Shown here: positions 43,965 to 51,395 of the stretch, piece after piece | Position numbering within the stretch: the stretch's first letter is position 1 | How the letters are laid out: the number at the start of each line of letters is the position of its first letter | Virus record (IMG/VR): IMGVR_UViG_3300019935_000003 | Span: 1 to 56,659 of that record | Source of the DNA: a virus | Length of the DNA stretch: 56,659 nucleotides | Reading direction: 5' to 3' (one strand) | Made by a program: the position numbers and the translations under genes | Notes under the pieces: model-generated | Database searches by the model: none | What the model saw: only the letters and a program-made list of their open reading frames with translations | Told to the model about the DNA's origin: nothing

Positions 43965-46553
43965 TTATATCGCTGCTGCCTTTTTTTCTTCTCTTAAAGC
44001 CTTTAATGCTTTGGAAACTGTTCCCTTGTGTGTGTCGAGAGCTACAGCAATTTTAGACTGTGTTACTTCTCCTTTTGCGGAAAGTATTTTGTATACCTCT
44101 ATTACTTTCTGCTTTGTCGTCATACCAGCCGATTCCTTAATAACTTGAATTGGATCAGTTTCCACTTCTTTACTTTTAATAACTGGAGTTTCCTCCTTAA
44201 CTCCCAAGTTTCCACTGGCTACCGTTTCCACTTTGTTTTCCTCACTTCTCTGTGGCTCTGTGTGTTGAGCTGTATTTTCAATATTTGAAGGCTGGTTTCC
44301 AATGTTTCCAGTGGAAACAGTAGAAACACCCTTGGGAGTTGTTGTAAAACTACCACTATCGGCAAAGTTCATGCCATAATATAAGGGAGTCACACCAAAA
44401 TCACGAGGATATTTATTTGCTTTGTTAATGGTAGTATTTGCATTACTAATACTTGGAATGTCTTTTTTATCATGTGGTTTATTAAAAAACCCATCTTTTT
44501 TCTGTGTGGTTTCCATAGTTTCCACTTGAGTTTCCCGCATGGTTTCCATTGATTTAGGGGTTTCCACAGGGGAAACTTTTTCCTTTAAAGGTCTTTCGTT
44601 ACTGGCAACACTGGAAACAACAGGGGTATCTTTCGGTAATGGTTTACGTAAAACTTTCTGTAATTTTTCACGCAATAAAGGTGTAAAACCATGGTGCCGT
44701 GCTTCTAATTTATCAGCAATGTCGTATGTGTCTTGCTCGGATATAAACATTGTTTGAACCTTAATAAGATTCTTACCTTCAAATGCAAATAACCCTTGAC
44801 CCTGCCCCGCTAAATCTTCAGCCCCCTTGTAACCGATAACAGGAACAGATTCACGCCACGAATTTACACGTAATGATAGCTTTGCTGAATTCCCTTTAGC
44901 ATAGCGCGGTACAGTTTCTGCACTGGGAATCTGCGTGGAGAGTATTAAATGTATTCCTGCTGCACGCGCCTTACCTGCTAATTCATTAAGCACCCAAGCT
45001 GCTGTTTGTTCACTATCAGCATTCCCCTTATCATCTAATTCCACTTTTATTTTACTTGAACCAAGCCCTGCAACCTCGTCAACGACAAAGAAAATATAAG
45101 GCATTTTTTCTGCTGAAAACTTAGCGTGAAACTTTTGGATATTAGAGCAACGATTACTACTTAAGCGGCGCAAACGTTTAAGCATTTCATTGTATGTAAA
45201 TACAAGTAAAGCACAGCTATCTTGTACTGTATCTGAGAATCCTATTGTGTGTGGTAAATTTTGGTAGCGGGATAATTCAACGCCACACTTAAGGTCATTT
45301 AAAATTATGTTGACTTGCTCAGGTGAATGATTTTCTAAAATCTGCGTGATATAGGAGTGCATTGCCACTGACTTTCCACTATTAGTCATACCACTAAAAA
45401 TAAGGTGGCAAAAATCTATAAATGATGCATTTAGTTGCTCACCACTACCGATAGCTTTACCTATGCATACAGTAAGTTGTTTTTGCTCTTGCTGCATTTT
45501 TTGATAATGTTTGGGCAAGTAATCAATGATCATGCCTTCCTTTTTTTCTATTTCAGATTGCGCTACTTCAGATGCTACAAGTTTACCAATCTGATCATCA
45601 TCTTTATTTTCAAGCGTAGGGGGGGGGGTGTGACTTTTTACCCAGCCTTGAGAATTACCAGTGTCGCCTTTATTTTTGCCTTTCTTTTTCTTTTCCTGAA
45701 TAACAGCAACGCCCCCTGAAAAATGCGGCGCAAAAAAGCAGAAACTACCAGCAAGCTCGCACAGTATCGCCATAAACCACAATAGGTAAGTTATTGAATC
45801 ATTATAAGTTGCATCACTCCCAAGAGCGTTAAGGATGGACTGTAACATGGTAAATGCGTCATTTCGCTCTTCATTTATGTTAACCGAATTTTTAGATATA
45901 CTATTGAAGTTTTCCCGCGCCTTTTGCTCACGCTCTAATGCTAATTCATAAAGCTTTTTGTTCTCTATAATTTCCAGTGTGTTCTGGTAACTATGGCAGT
46001 ATTTTTTATAATAAAATGAACTGCTTTTAGAAGGCTCACAAGTTTCCGTCATTGCTGCAACAGTTTGCCCTGTGTACTTTCCTGCACTATTTTCAGCAGC
46101 TTGGTTTAATATGTTTTCAGCGTTAATATAAAGTTGCTCAATAGTTTCCCCCCCCCTGTATGTCACAAGCTTGTTAACTTCTTTTCTTGCCTCATCGAGT
46201 TCATTTCTAGCCCCCTCATAAAGCAAACTCTCACGTTTAAGGGTTTCATGACGCTCTTGTATTGTATCGCGCGTATAGCCTGAAAATGAGACGAGAGAAA
46301 CAGCGGTTAATGCCAGCCAGACAAGGAATGTAAGCGCAAAAGAAACAGGCTTTTCATTCGCCCGATGGTATGCCATTAAGTATGCGGTTGAATACTTCAG
46401 TAAATCGAATGCAACACCCATTGCTGCAACAACAAGGCTAAATTGAATGTAAAAATTGAAATTAAAAAATATAGATATAGCACCTAGCACTATACCAATA
46501 AGTGTCATGAAAAATGCAGGGGAATCCCTAAAAAAAGAAGTCTCTTTAGACAT
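43965..46553 (-). CDS. Membrane-anchored FtsK/SpoIIIE-like DNA translocase
   Basis: N-terminal transmembrane segments at about 11-30, 36-52 and 70-90 are followed by a helical extramembrane domain (95-250) and a further segment at 253-278. The motor has Walker A SGMTNSGKS (387-395), Walker B IFFVVDE (487-493) and the LILSTQIPSAE segment (537-546). A long low-complexity linker leads to a winged-helix end (811-855), similar to an FtsK gamma domain. It would pump double-stranded DNA at the membrane. A 9-G tract (codons 133-135) and a 10-C tract (codons 310-312) make it prone to slippage. Phage-borne membrane FtsK proteins are uncommon. Confidence 0.85.
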   Translation of the reverse strand: MSKETSFFRDSPAFFMTLIGIVLGAISIFFNFNFYIQFSLVVAAMGVAFDLLKYSTAYLMAYHRANEKPVSFALTFLVWLALTAVSLVSFSGYTRDTIQERHETLKRESLLYEGARNELDEARKEVNKLVTYRGGETIEQLYINAENILNQAAENSAGKYTGQTVAAMTETCEPSKSSSFYYKKYCHSYQNTLEIIENKKLYELALEREQKARENFNSISKNSVNINEERNDAFTMLQSILNALGSDATYNDSITYLLWFMAILCELAGSFCFFAPHFSGGVAVIQEKKKKGKNKGDTGNSQGWVKSHTPPPTLENKDDDQIGKLVASEVAQSEIEKKEGMIIDYLPKHYQKMQQEQKQLTVCIGKAIGSGEQLNASFIDFCHLIFSGMTNSGKSVAMHSYITQILENHSPEQVNIILNDLKCGVELSRYQNLPHTIGFSDTVQDSCALLVFTYNEMLKRLRRLSSNRCSNIQKFHAKFSAEKMPYIFFVVDEVAGLGSSKIKVELDDKGNADSEQTAAWVLNELAGKARAAGIHLILSTQIPSAETVPRYAKGNSAKLSLRVNSWRESVPVIGYKGAEDLAGQGQGLFAFEGKNLIKVQTMFISEQDTYDIADKLEARHHGFTPLLREKLQKVLRKPLPKDTPVVSSVASNERPLKEKVSPVETPKSMETMRETQVETMETTQKKDGFFNKPHDKKDIPSISNANTTINKANKYPRDFGVTPLYYGMNFADSGSFTTTPKGVSTVSTGNIGNQPSNIENTAQHTEPQRSEENKVETVASGNLGVKEETPVIKSKEVETDPIQVIKESAGMTTKQKVIEVYKILSAKGEVTQSKIAVALDTHKGTVSKALKALREEKKAAAI

Positions 46554-46558
46554 AATAT

Positions 46559-46597
46559 AAACCTGTAAAAAAATGTAAAAAACACAATAACAGGTTT
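46559..46597 (-). promoter_or_regulatory. 5' leader hairpin before FtsK-like gene
   Basis: AAACCTGT and ACAGGTTT (46559-46566 and 46590-46597) form an 8-bp inverted repeat. On the mRNA, the downstream arm contains AGG, the only ribosome-site-like sequence eight bases before the ATG. A TATAAT at 46604-46599 would place the start at the first arm, though its -35 is poor. The hairpin could limit translation. Confidence 0.4.
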
Positions 46598-46665
46598 AAT
46601 TATACTACATAAAACAAAAGACAGGAATGTAAAAAGCTTTAATATACAGGCATATAGAGGGAGTA

Positions 46666-46735
46666 TGAAAGGCGTTTGTTATTGCGTTCTACAAAGTCTA
46701 TATATCTAAAAAACAAAGAGAATACACGCCTTTCA
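46666..46735. repeat. Spaced 10-bp inverted repeat TGAAAGGCGT/ACGCCTTTCA
   Basis: The arms lie at 46666-46675 and 46726-46735 in the 394-base intergenic region between the FtsK-like gene and the 46948 gene. No T run follows either arm, so it is not a terminator. It could be a structured RNA or a binding region; apart from the hairpin and promoter described separately, the rest of the gap shows nothing recognisable. Confidence 0.5.
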
Positions 46736-46804
46736 GGGGGTATACATGGTACTTTACACAGAAACATAAGGCAAGCTATGTATTTTATAATTCATACATT
46801 TTTT

Positions 46805-46882
46805 AACATTTAGATTTAAGAAAATAAAATTATTTAAAAAAACAAAAAAGTTATTGACTAATAGGCTATATATGCCTATAAT
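46805..46882 (+). promoter_or_regulatory. Divergent copy of promoter cassette with 19-bp operator
   Basis: TTGACT (46854) and TATAAT (46877-46882) are spaced by 17 bases after an AT-rich tract related to the cassettes. Between and over them lies ATAGGC-N7-GCCTAT, a symmetrical site that would cover the spacer and -10. This is a strong regulated promoter for the following gene. Confidence 0.75.
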
Positions 46883-46947
46883 ATCCCCCAACAAAGCCAG
46901 AAAAAACTTTTTCAAGGCACAAATCCAGCACTAGCGAGAGATAGAAA

Positions 46948-48138
46948 ATGATTACCAAGAAATTAGCAGCGCGCGCAAAACAAATACAAGAACAGTGCTA
47001 TGAAGATTATGGACATCAATATGATGAAAAGGGTAATGAGATTAACAAATTCCATTATTGTGATTGTTTGAAAGAAGCTATTGAGGAGGAAAAAATGGCT
47101 AAAAAATACTTCAAAGACACAAAAGAAGGTGAAAACCTTATTCTAAACATCCCTTTTGAGAAAAACGCAGAAATCAAGAGCCAAGTCATTGAGTACTTAA
47201 AAGAAAAAGGCGTTATACGAGGATACAATGAGTACAGCAAGTACTACTTTTTTGATTTCAATAAACGCATTAATCGCCACTATAAAAAGTGGTATTGGAT
47301 TCACAACAGCGATGTTCAAATGCCAGAACTTCTGTACCCATATTGCCTAAAAGTTCAGCAAGAAAAAGAGCGCATAAAGAAAGAAGAAGAAAATAAAGAA
47401 TACGCTCCTTTCCATAAAGCCGCGGATTTGGAAAAAGAAGGGACTTTAGAGAGCCTTAAAGAGGCTTTGGAAATACGCCAAGAGATGCTGGCAAAGGAAG
47501 GGGATCCAGATAGACAACAAAGCAAAGAATACAGCATTCGAGTCATTGAAGATAAAATTCTTAAGCTTGAAAATCCAAAGGCTTATGAAGAATTACAAGA
47601 GCGCATAAAATGCGAAGGTGAAGCGCGCGAACAGGAGTACAAGAAGCAACAGCAAGAGCGGGAAGATAAAATTAAAGCCAAGTATACGAAAAAAGAGGAT
47701 AGCTTATTAGAGGGTATTGGCAAAATAGAGGGTTCTATCAATAATGATGATGCTATTAGCTTTATTTTCAGCTACTACAACAAGAGTGTTAAATACCTTG
47801 AAAATGAGGCAAAAGAAGAGCTTGAACGTGACACAGAAAACCAAGAATTTTCAATAAAATACGGTGACCTTGAGCCGCATCGTGCGCAAGATTTTAAATT
47901 AAAAATACACACTCTTGAAGAGAAAGTTAGCAAAACACTTTGGGAGTGTCGTTTTGGAAACATGGATGTAACAATGGACTGTGTAGAAATAGATAACTCA
48001 CCTGTTCATGTAAAACCTCTCTACAATTTGCTTTGTGAGCACCAAGGTTTTAGTGAAATGAAGCGATTACAAGCAGCTTACGACAAACTTTTCAGTGAGC
48101 TTTGCAAGAAAGTAAAACAGAAACTAGAGCAACACTAA
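46948..48138 (+). CDS. Highly charged coiled-coil protein (396 aa), unknown
   Basis: No family was recognised. The first 130 residues include a compact region with cysteines (QEQCYEDYGH...HYCDCLKEA) and an aromatic segment (YYFFDFNKRINRHYKKWYWIH). The middle is a long Glu/Lys/Gln-rich coiled coil (residues 150-260), then a helical C-terminal domain. It has the strongest promoter in this region, with a built-in operator. It may partner the translocase system or be an early host-takeover protein. Confidence 0.65.
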   Translation: MITKKLAARAKQIQEQCYEDYGHQYDEKGNEINKFHYCDCLKEAIEEEKMAKKYFKDTKEGENLILNIPFEKNAEIKSQVIEYLKEKGVIRGYNEYSKYYFFDFNKRINRHYKKWYWIHNSDVQMPELLYPYCLKVQQEKERIKKEEENKEYAPFHKAADLEKEGTLESLKEALEIRQEMLAKEGDPDRQQSKEYSIRVIEDKILKLENPKAYEELQERIKCEGEAREQEYKKQQQEREDKIKAKYTKKEDSLLEGIGKIEGSINNDDAISFIFSYYNKSVKYLENEAKEELERDTENQEFSIKYGDLEPHRAQDFKLKIHTLEEKVSKTLWECRFGNMDVTMDCVEIDNSPVHVKPLYNLLCEHQGFSEMKRLQAAYDKLFSELCKKVKQKLEQH

Positions 48139-48192
48139 ACCTATCACCCCCTCTTTTTCAGCCTGGAGGGGGATTATTTTATAAGTGCAATT

Positions 48193-48660
48193 ATGAATAT
48201 AGAAAAGCTAAGAATCTCACTTTACACACATAGACAAACCAACAATACAAGCCAGAATAATTTTTCAAAAAGGTGTGGGTTGTCCCCTAGAAAATTTCGT
48301 TCATTGACTTCACCTAATGAAGAAAAAAGAGAGAAGGTAACAGTATTGCAAGAAAATTCAATACTATACATTCTATACCTAATTGAAAATAAAGATATAG
48401 ATTGCAAGGATTTATCGACTGCAAATAGTATCAATGTGGATGAAATTAGGAATGATTTACTAAAGCTAAAAATAAGTCAAAATAGTTTTGCAAAGCTTGC
48501 AGGAATGACATCACGCAGAATTCGAGCATTACTATCTCCAACCATAACAAAAAGATCATTACCTCGTATTTTAGAAGCTAATTCAATGCTTTACACTCTC
48601 ATGCAAATAAAAAATGGTAGTATGGAATACAAGGTATCTGAACGTCCACGTACCATCTGA
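48193..48660 (+). CDS. Protein with two tandem helix-turn-helix-like units
   Basis: Two halves of about 65 residues resemble each other: NNFSKRCGLSPRKFRSLTSP...ENSILYILYLIENKD and NSFAKLAGMTSRRIRALLSP...ANSMLYTLMQIKNGS. Each includes a helix-turn-helix-like pattern. This suggests an internal duplication giving a monomeric two-site DNA-binding protein. It lies 55 bases after the coiled-coil gene and before a terminator, so the two form one operon. It is a candidate regulator of the 46854 promoter. Confidence 0.6.
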   Translation: MNIEKLRISLYTHRQTNNTSQNNFSKRCGLSPRKFRSLTSPNEEKREKVTVLQENSILYILYLIENKDIDCKDLSTANSINVDEIRNDLLKLKISQNSFAKLAGMTSRRIRALLSPTITKRSLPRILEANSMLYTLMQIKNGSMEYKVSERPRTI

Positions 48661-48670
48661 TCTTTAAAAT

Positions 48671-48705
48671 GTAGCACTAAAACCACCTAGTGCTACCCCC
48701 TTTTT
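48671..48705 (+). terminator. Rho-independent terminator
   Basis: A perfect 9-bp stem GTAGCACTA/TAGTGCTAC with an eight-base loop is followed by CCCCCTTTTT. It closes the 46948-48660 operon. Confidence 0.8.
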
Positions 48706-48707
48706 CT

Positions 48708-48857
48708 CTATACAGACAAAACCCCCTCCACATTAAATCTTGATAAAACACATAAAATAAGAGGCAATACAACTGCCCAATGAATATTTTTTACTGCATA
48801 TGAGTACATTTTGCACACAAAATTATTGTTTTTTACATTATTTAACCATTTCTTCAT
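48708..48857 (-). CDS. Possible small membrane protein (49 aa)
   Basis: From the ATG at 48857 (AGGGTGATAAGTGCA upstream) the peptide is basic with one hydrophobic segment near the end (HWAVVLPLILCVLSRF). A longer in-frame start at 48947 is possible. There is no recognised family. It may be a small inner-membrane peptide, or not translated at all. Confidence 0.3.
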   Translation of the reverse strand: MKKWLNNVKNNNFVCKMYSYAVKNIHWAVVLPLILCVLSRFNVEGVLSV

Positions 48858-48979
48858 TGCACTTATCACCCTATAAAAGATCATGATATATTGTTTTAAC
48901 TTTATGATATAGAATATATTATGCACTTCATTACATATGGGAGTCAAAAAATTATCGATTGTTAATTAATGTAAAATAC

Positions 48980-49008
48980 TTGTATCAATAATTAATTCAT
49001 AATATAAT
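48980..49008 (+). promoter_or_regulatory. Promoter for candidate small RNA
   Basis: TTGTAT and TATAAT are separated by 17 bases, with an AT-rich flank. No open frame starts within the following 100 bases before a strong terminator. Confidence 0.6.
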
Positions 49009-49014
49009 AAATTC

Positions 49015-49118
49015 TCTTCTTAGGTATCCTTACTTTTTTCTCCTCCTTAGAAAAATGAAGATTTAGCGCATAGCATACGCTCAACCCTCCTTAAAATATA
49101 ATGCTATGCGCTCCCTTT
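49015..49118 (+). ncRNA. Candidate small RNA with two anti-SD-like motifs
   Basis: Transcription from the promoter above would start near 49015. It would end at a perfect 12-bp stem AGCGCATAGCAT/ATGCTATGCGCT followed by CCCTTTTTT. The roughly 104-nt RNA contains CTCCTCCTT (49040-49048) and, in the terminator loop, CCCTCCTT (49085-49092). Both resemble the 16S rRNA anti-Shine-Dalgarno sequence. No credible open frame is visible. It could pair with ribosome-binding sites; the phage also encodes ProQ. The remainder of 48948-49213 shows no gene. Confidence 0.5.
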
Positions 49119-49213
49119 TTTACCCCCTCCATACCCACATTAATCACAGCATCTTTTTAATCACTTTTGCTTTCATGTAGAATACACCTTTATATCTAAA
49201 TAAAGGGCTAAAA

Positions 49214-49591
49214 ATGAAGGGTTCAAAGTTATTAAAGGTATTGGCTTATGTATTTCTTTTTATAGCCTTAATTTCCCTATTAATGTTTCTTGCCAATATG
49301 TTCATGGGCGGTAGTGGGGCTGCAATAAAGATTCCTGCATTCTTCTTTTCTTTCCTATTCAATACAGCAGTGGGCGCGGCATTTTCAGCAGCGGCAAGCT
49401 TTATGAATGCAGCACAGGAACACATGGATAAAAGCGCAGCACAAGACAGAAATACAAAAAAGCAACTGGAGGAACTTGTGCAAATTCAGAAAAGCATACT
49501 TATGACACAACGCGCTTTATTCAAGCAAAGTGGGGGGAATGCTGGCAAGAGCGCAGGGACAAGTAGAAAGGTAAAAGTAACACCTGAGTAA
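49214..49591 (+). CDS. Membrane protein with two transmembrane segments (125 aa)
   Basis: Hydrophobic segments lie at about 8-32 and 40-60, followed by a charged coiled-coil tail (QDRNTKKQLEELVQIQKSI) and a basic Ser/Gly end. An AAAGGGC ribosome site precedes the ATG. It resembles small phage membrane proteins in topology only. It could act in lysis, superinfection exclusion or as a membrane partner of the translocase. No family was recognised. Confidence 0.6.
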   Translation: MKGSKLLKVLAYVFLFIALISLLMFLANMFMGGSGAAIKIPAFFFSFLFNTAVGAAFSAAASFMNAAQEHMDKSAAQDRNTKKQLEELVQIQKSILMTQRALFKQSGGNAGKSAGTSRKVKVTPE

Positions 49592-49611
49592 GGTTTATCT
49601 ATGTATTGATA

Positions 49612-49787
49612 TGGTCGCATGTTAAGCTATTGTTTTACAAAGACAAAAGAAGTAAATATGGTCTTGTTTATTAGTTTACTTGGTCGTACTTTATGATGGG
49701 GTTTAAGTGCGACTTGGTCGCATACCAAACCATTGATTATAAACAAAAATATATCCTAATAAGGTGGGGGCGCGCCTTGATGTGGTC
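49612..49787. repeat. Scattered TGGTC repeats with a TGCGAC-TTG-GTCGCA palindrome
   Basis: TGGTC occurs at 49612, 49659, 49681, 49715 and 49783 in the same orientation within the 430-base gap between genes. The one at 49715 lies in a 15-bp palindrome (49708-49722). The regularity is modest, and it may be an operator or nucleoprotein site. Apart from this and the terminator, the gap 49592-50022 shows no recognisable feature. Confidence 0.35.
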
Positions 49788-49799
49788 ATATTTCAGATA

Positions 49800-49836
49800 C
49801 AAAAAAAGCTGTGATAATTGGAAGTTATCACAGCTT
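49800..49836 (-). terminator. Terminator of the leftward accessory operon
   Basis: A perfect 12-bp stem AAGCTGTGATAA/TTATCACAGCTT with a seven-base loop is followed on the minus strand by seven T. On the plus strand only GTTTT follows, so it is mainly a minus-strand terminator. Confidence 0.9.
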
Positions 49837-50022
49837 GTTTTGAGATTGTTTTAAAAAATCTTTTTCAAGCAAGGCATTTATAAAGCAAGTCCCTTTTTAC
49901 AAGGGCTACACAAGTAGTTCTATTATATAGGTACTAACATATGCATACAAATTTTAGAATTTAAAAGTAACGCCAGCATAATACAATGGTATAAAAATGT
50001 AAAGCACATCTAATACTTGTTT

Positions 50023-50121
50023 TTAAATTCCCATGCATTTCAAAAGAGCTGTAATAACAAGCCCTATACCATAAGAGCCATGCAGCACCACGCGCCGCGG
50101 TCTTTTTTTCTTCTTAGTCAT
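50023..50121 (-). CDS. Microprotein (32 aa), basic then hydrophobic
   Basis: The peptide begins with eight basic residues among the first ten (MTKKKKRPRR) and ends with a short hydrophobic part (YGIGLVITALLKCMGI). Its ATG overlaps the stop of the preceding gene by 8 bases, which argues for coupled translation. It could be a small membrane-associated peptide. No family was recognised. Confidence 0.4.
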   Translation of the reverse strand: MTKKKKRPRRVVLHGSYGIGLVITALLKCMGI

Positions 50122-50548
50122 CTATCCCTCCATTGGTAACTAGCTCAACAAAAGGATTATTACAACCGCCACGAGGTGCGTTTTCTGCATCAATAAAGGC
50201 ATCTTTTACAGGCTCACCAAGCCCAACCCCAACCCCGTTTGGTGTGGATGCAAGATAGTAGTTTTTAGTTCTATCACCACTTCTACCACCGCATGAGGCG
50301 TAATCAAAGGCACTAGGCGGATCAAGCTGATAAGGGTTGCTGGGATTTGCAATGGCTCTATTTAGAAGCATAAACCCCATCATTAAATGATTTACAGCAT
50401 GAGGTATCATACCTTGATCATATTCTGGATTTTCAGCAATACGCTCTTTTATTGCCTGTGCAACATCAATCTCTAATTTTTTGAAAAAATTGATATCTTC
50501 GAGGCATTTATACCTTAACGCGCGATAGTCTTTTCTTTCTTCTGTCAT
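50114..50548 (-). CDS. Helical-hairpin protein, possible Acb2/Tad1-like nucleotide sponge
   Basis: Residues about 10-70 form two helices: CLEDINFFKKLEIDVAQAIKERI, then HAVNHLMMGFMLLNRAIANP. This size, the GFM-L-RAIA-P pattern and the turn resemble the hairpin of anti-CBASS/anti-Thoeris sponges (Acb2, Tad1). The C-terminal 70 residues, with TPNGVGVGLGEPVKDAF, are loop-rich. The ATG at 50548 overlaps the preceding microgene (ATGA). The resemblance is from memory of the family and is not certain; an alternative is a generic phage accessory protein. Confidence 0.4.
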   Translation of the reverse strand: MTEERKDYRALRYKCLEDINFFKKLEIDVAQAIKERIAENPEYDQGMIPHAVNHLMMGFMLLNRAIANPSNPYQLDPPSAFDYASCGGRSGDRTKNYYLASTPNGVGVGLGEPVKDAFIDAENAPRGGCNNPFVELVTNGGIDD

Positions 50549-50649
50549 GAGTTGCTCACACATGGGTTAGGGAATGTTTTTCTTGGATCTTTTTCTTGCC
50601 AATCATCAGGAATCTCTTTAGGTGGAGGCACATCTATGATGCTAGACAT
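50545..50649 (-). CDS. Microprotein (34 aa), acidic and proline-rich
   Basis: The peptide starts SSIIDVPPPKEIPDDWQEKDP. It lies between two larger genes, begins after a GGAAAG site and ends in an ATGA overlap with the next gene, so it is well embedded in the operon. A short disordered adaptor or inhibitor is possible. No family was recognised. Confidence 0.45.
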   Translation of the reverse strand: MSSIIDVPPPKEIPDDWQEKDPRKTFPNPCVSNS

Positions 50650-50654
50650 GGGCA

Positions 50655-51338
50655 TTACTTTCCTGTATCAACGATAATCTGCATATCACTATATTTATCA
50701 CGCAGAAAACCCAATGTATTTTCAATAAAATTATTTCGCTCCTTACCTTCTTCAATACTTTGGCGCAATATTTTATCATCCACTTTATCAGGTGTTATAT
50801 CTGATAATAAAGCAATAGCGTCCCTGCATTGACTCTCCCTTTCTTTATCACCATCCCTAACGGCTGCACAAAGGATTGATTCTAACTCAGATATACCGTC
50901 ATCATGTATCTGTTTTTTGTTGATATATAACCGCGCATCAATAAAGCAACTAGTGGCAATATGAGAGTGGTAGCGATTGATTAACTGGGTATTTGATTCA
51001 ACACCACAACTATGATTCCAAAAAACAAAAAAAGCGCGTTCAAAATGCGACATACTACCCACTTGCAAAGGCTTATCAAAATCAAAACCTGAAAAAAGAA
51101 ATGGATTGCAAATAAATACATCGCAGACCGTGATGCAATCAGGGTCTTGACCAATTTCAATACGACAATCTTCCCACACGCTTAACACCATTTCTCTTAC
51201 GGCATTAATTGTGCTTACACTACAGTTACAAGCAACAATAAATCGCTCTTTCTTCACTGCTGCACTTTTAATTTCACTCTCGAATTCACCTAGACGCGTA
51301 TCATCTTTTTCTGATGTGTCAATATATACTTTCATCAA
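50655..51338 (-). CDS. Hypothetical protein (227 aa) of accessory operon
   Basis: No family was recognised. The N-terminus (MKVYIDTSEKDDTRLGEFESEI) begins with a strand ending in acidic residues, somewhat like a nuclease or nucleotide-binding fold. The middle has several cysteines (FIVACNCSVS, ITVCDVFIC) and aromatic motifs (FERAFFVFWNHSCG), and the end is a charged helix. It lies in the leftward operon after the nuclease-like gene. Confidence 0.55.
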   Translation of the reverse strand: MMKVYIDTSEKDDTRLGEFESEIKSAAVKKERFIVACNCSVSTINAVREMVLSVWEDCRIEIGQDPDCITVCDVFICNPFLFSGFDFDKPLQVGSMSHFERAFFVFWNHSCGVESNTQLINRYHSHIATSCFIDARLYINKKQIHDDGISELESILCAAVRDGDKERESQCRDAIALLSDITPDKVDDKILRQSIEEGKERNNFIENTLGFLRDKYSDMQIIVDTGK

Positions 51339-51395
51339 TGTTATACACCTTATTTTCTTGATTACGTTTTTTAGAAGCAGAGGCTACCGTGATCA

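Noticed and set aside
44028-44288. Small plus-strand frame near the end of the FtsK-like gene
   Set aside because: No ribosome site; it is the complement of the linker region.
49612-49787. TGGTC repeats as a replication origin
   Set aside because: Spacing is irregular and copies are short; kept only as a low-confidence repeat.
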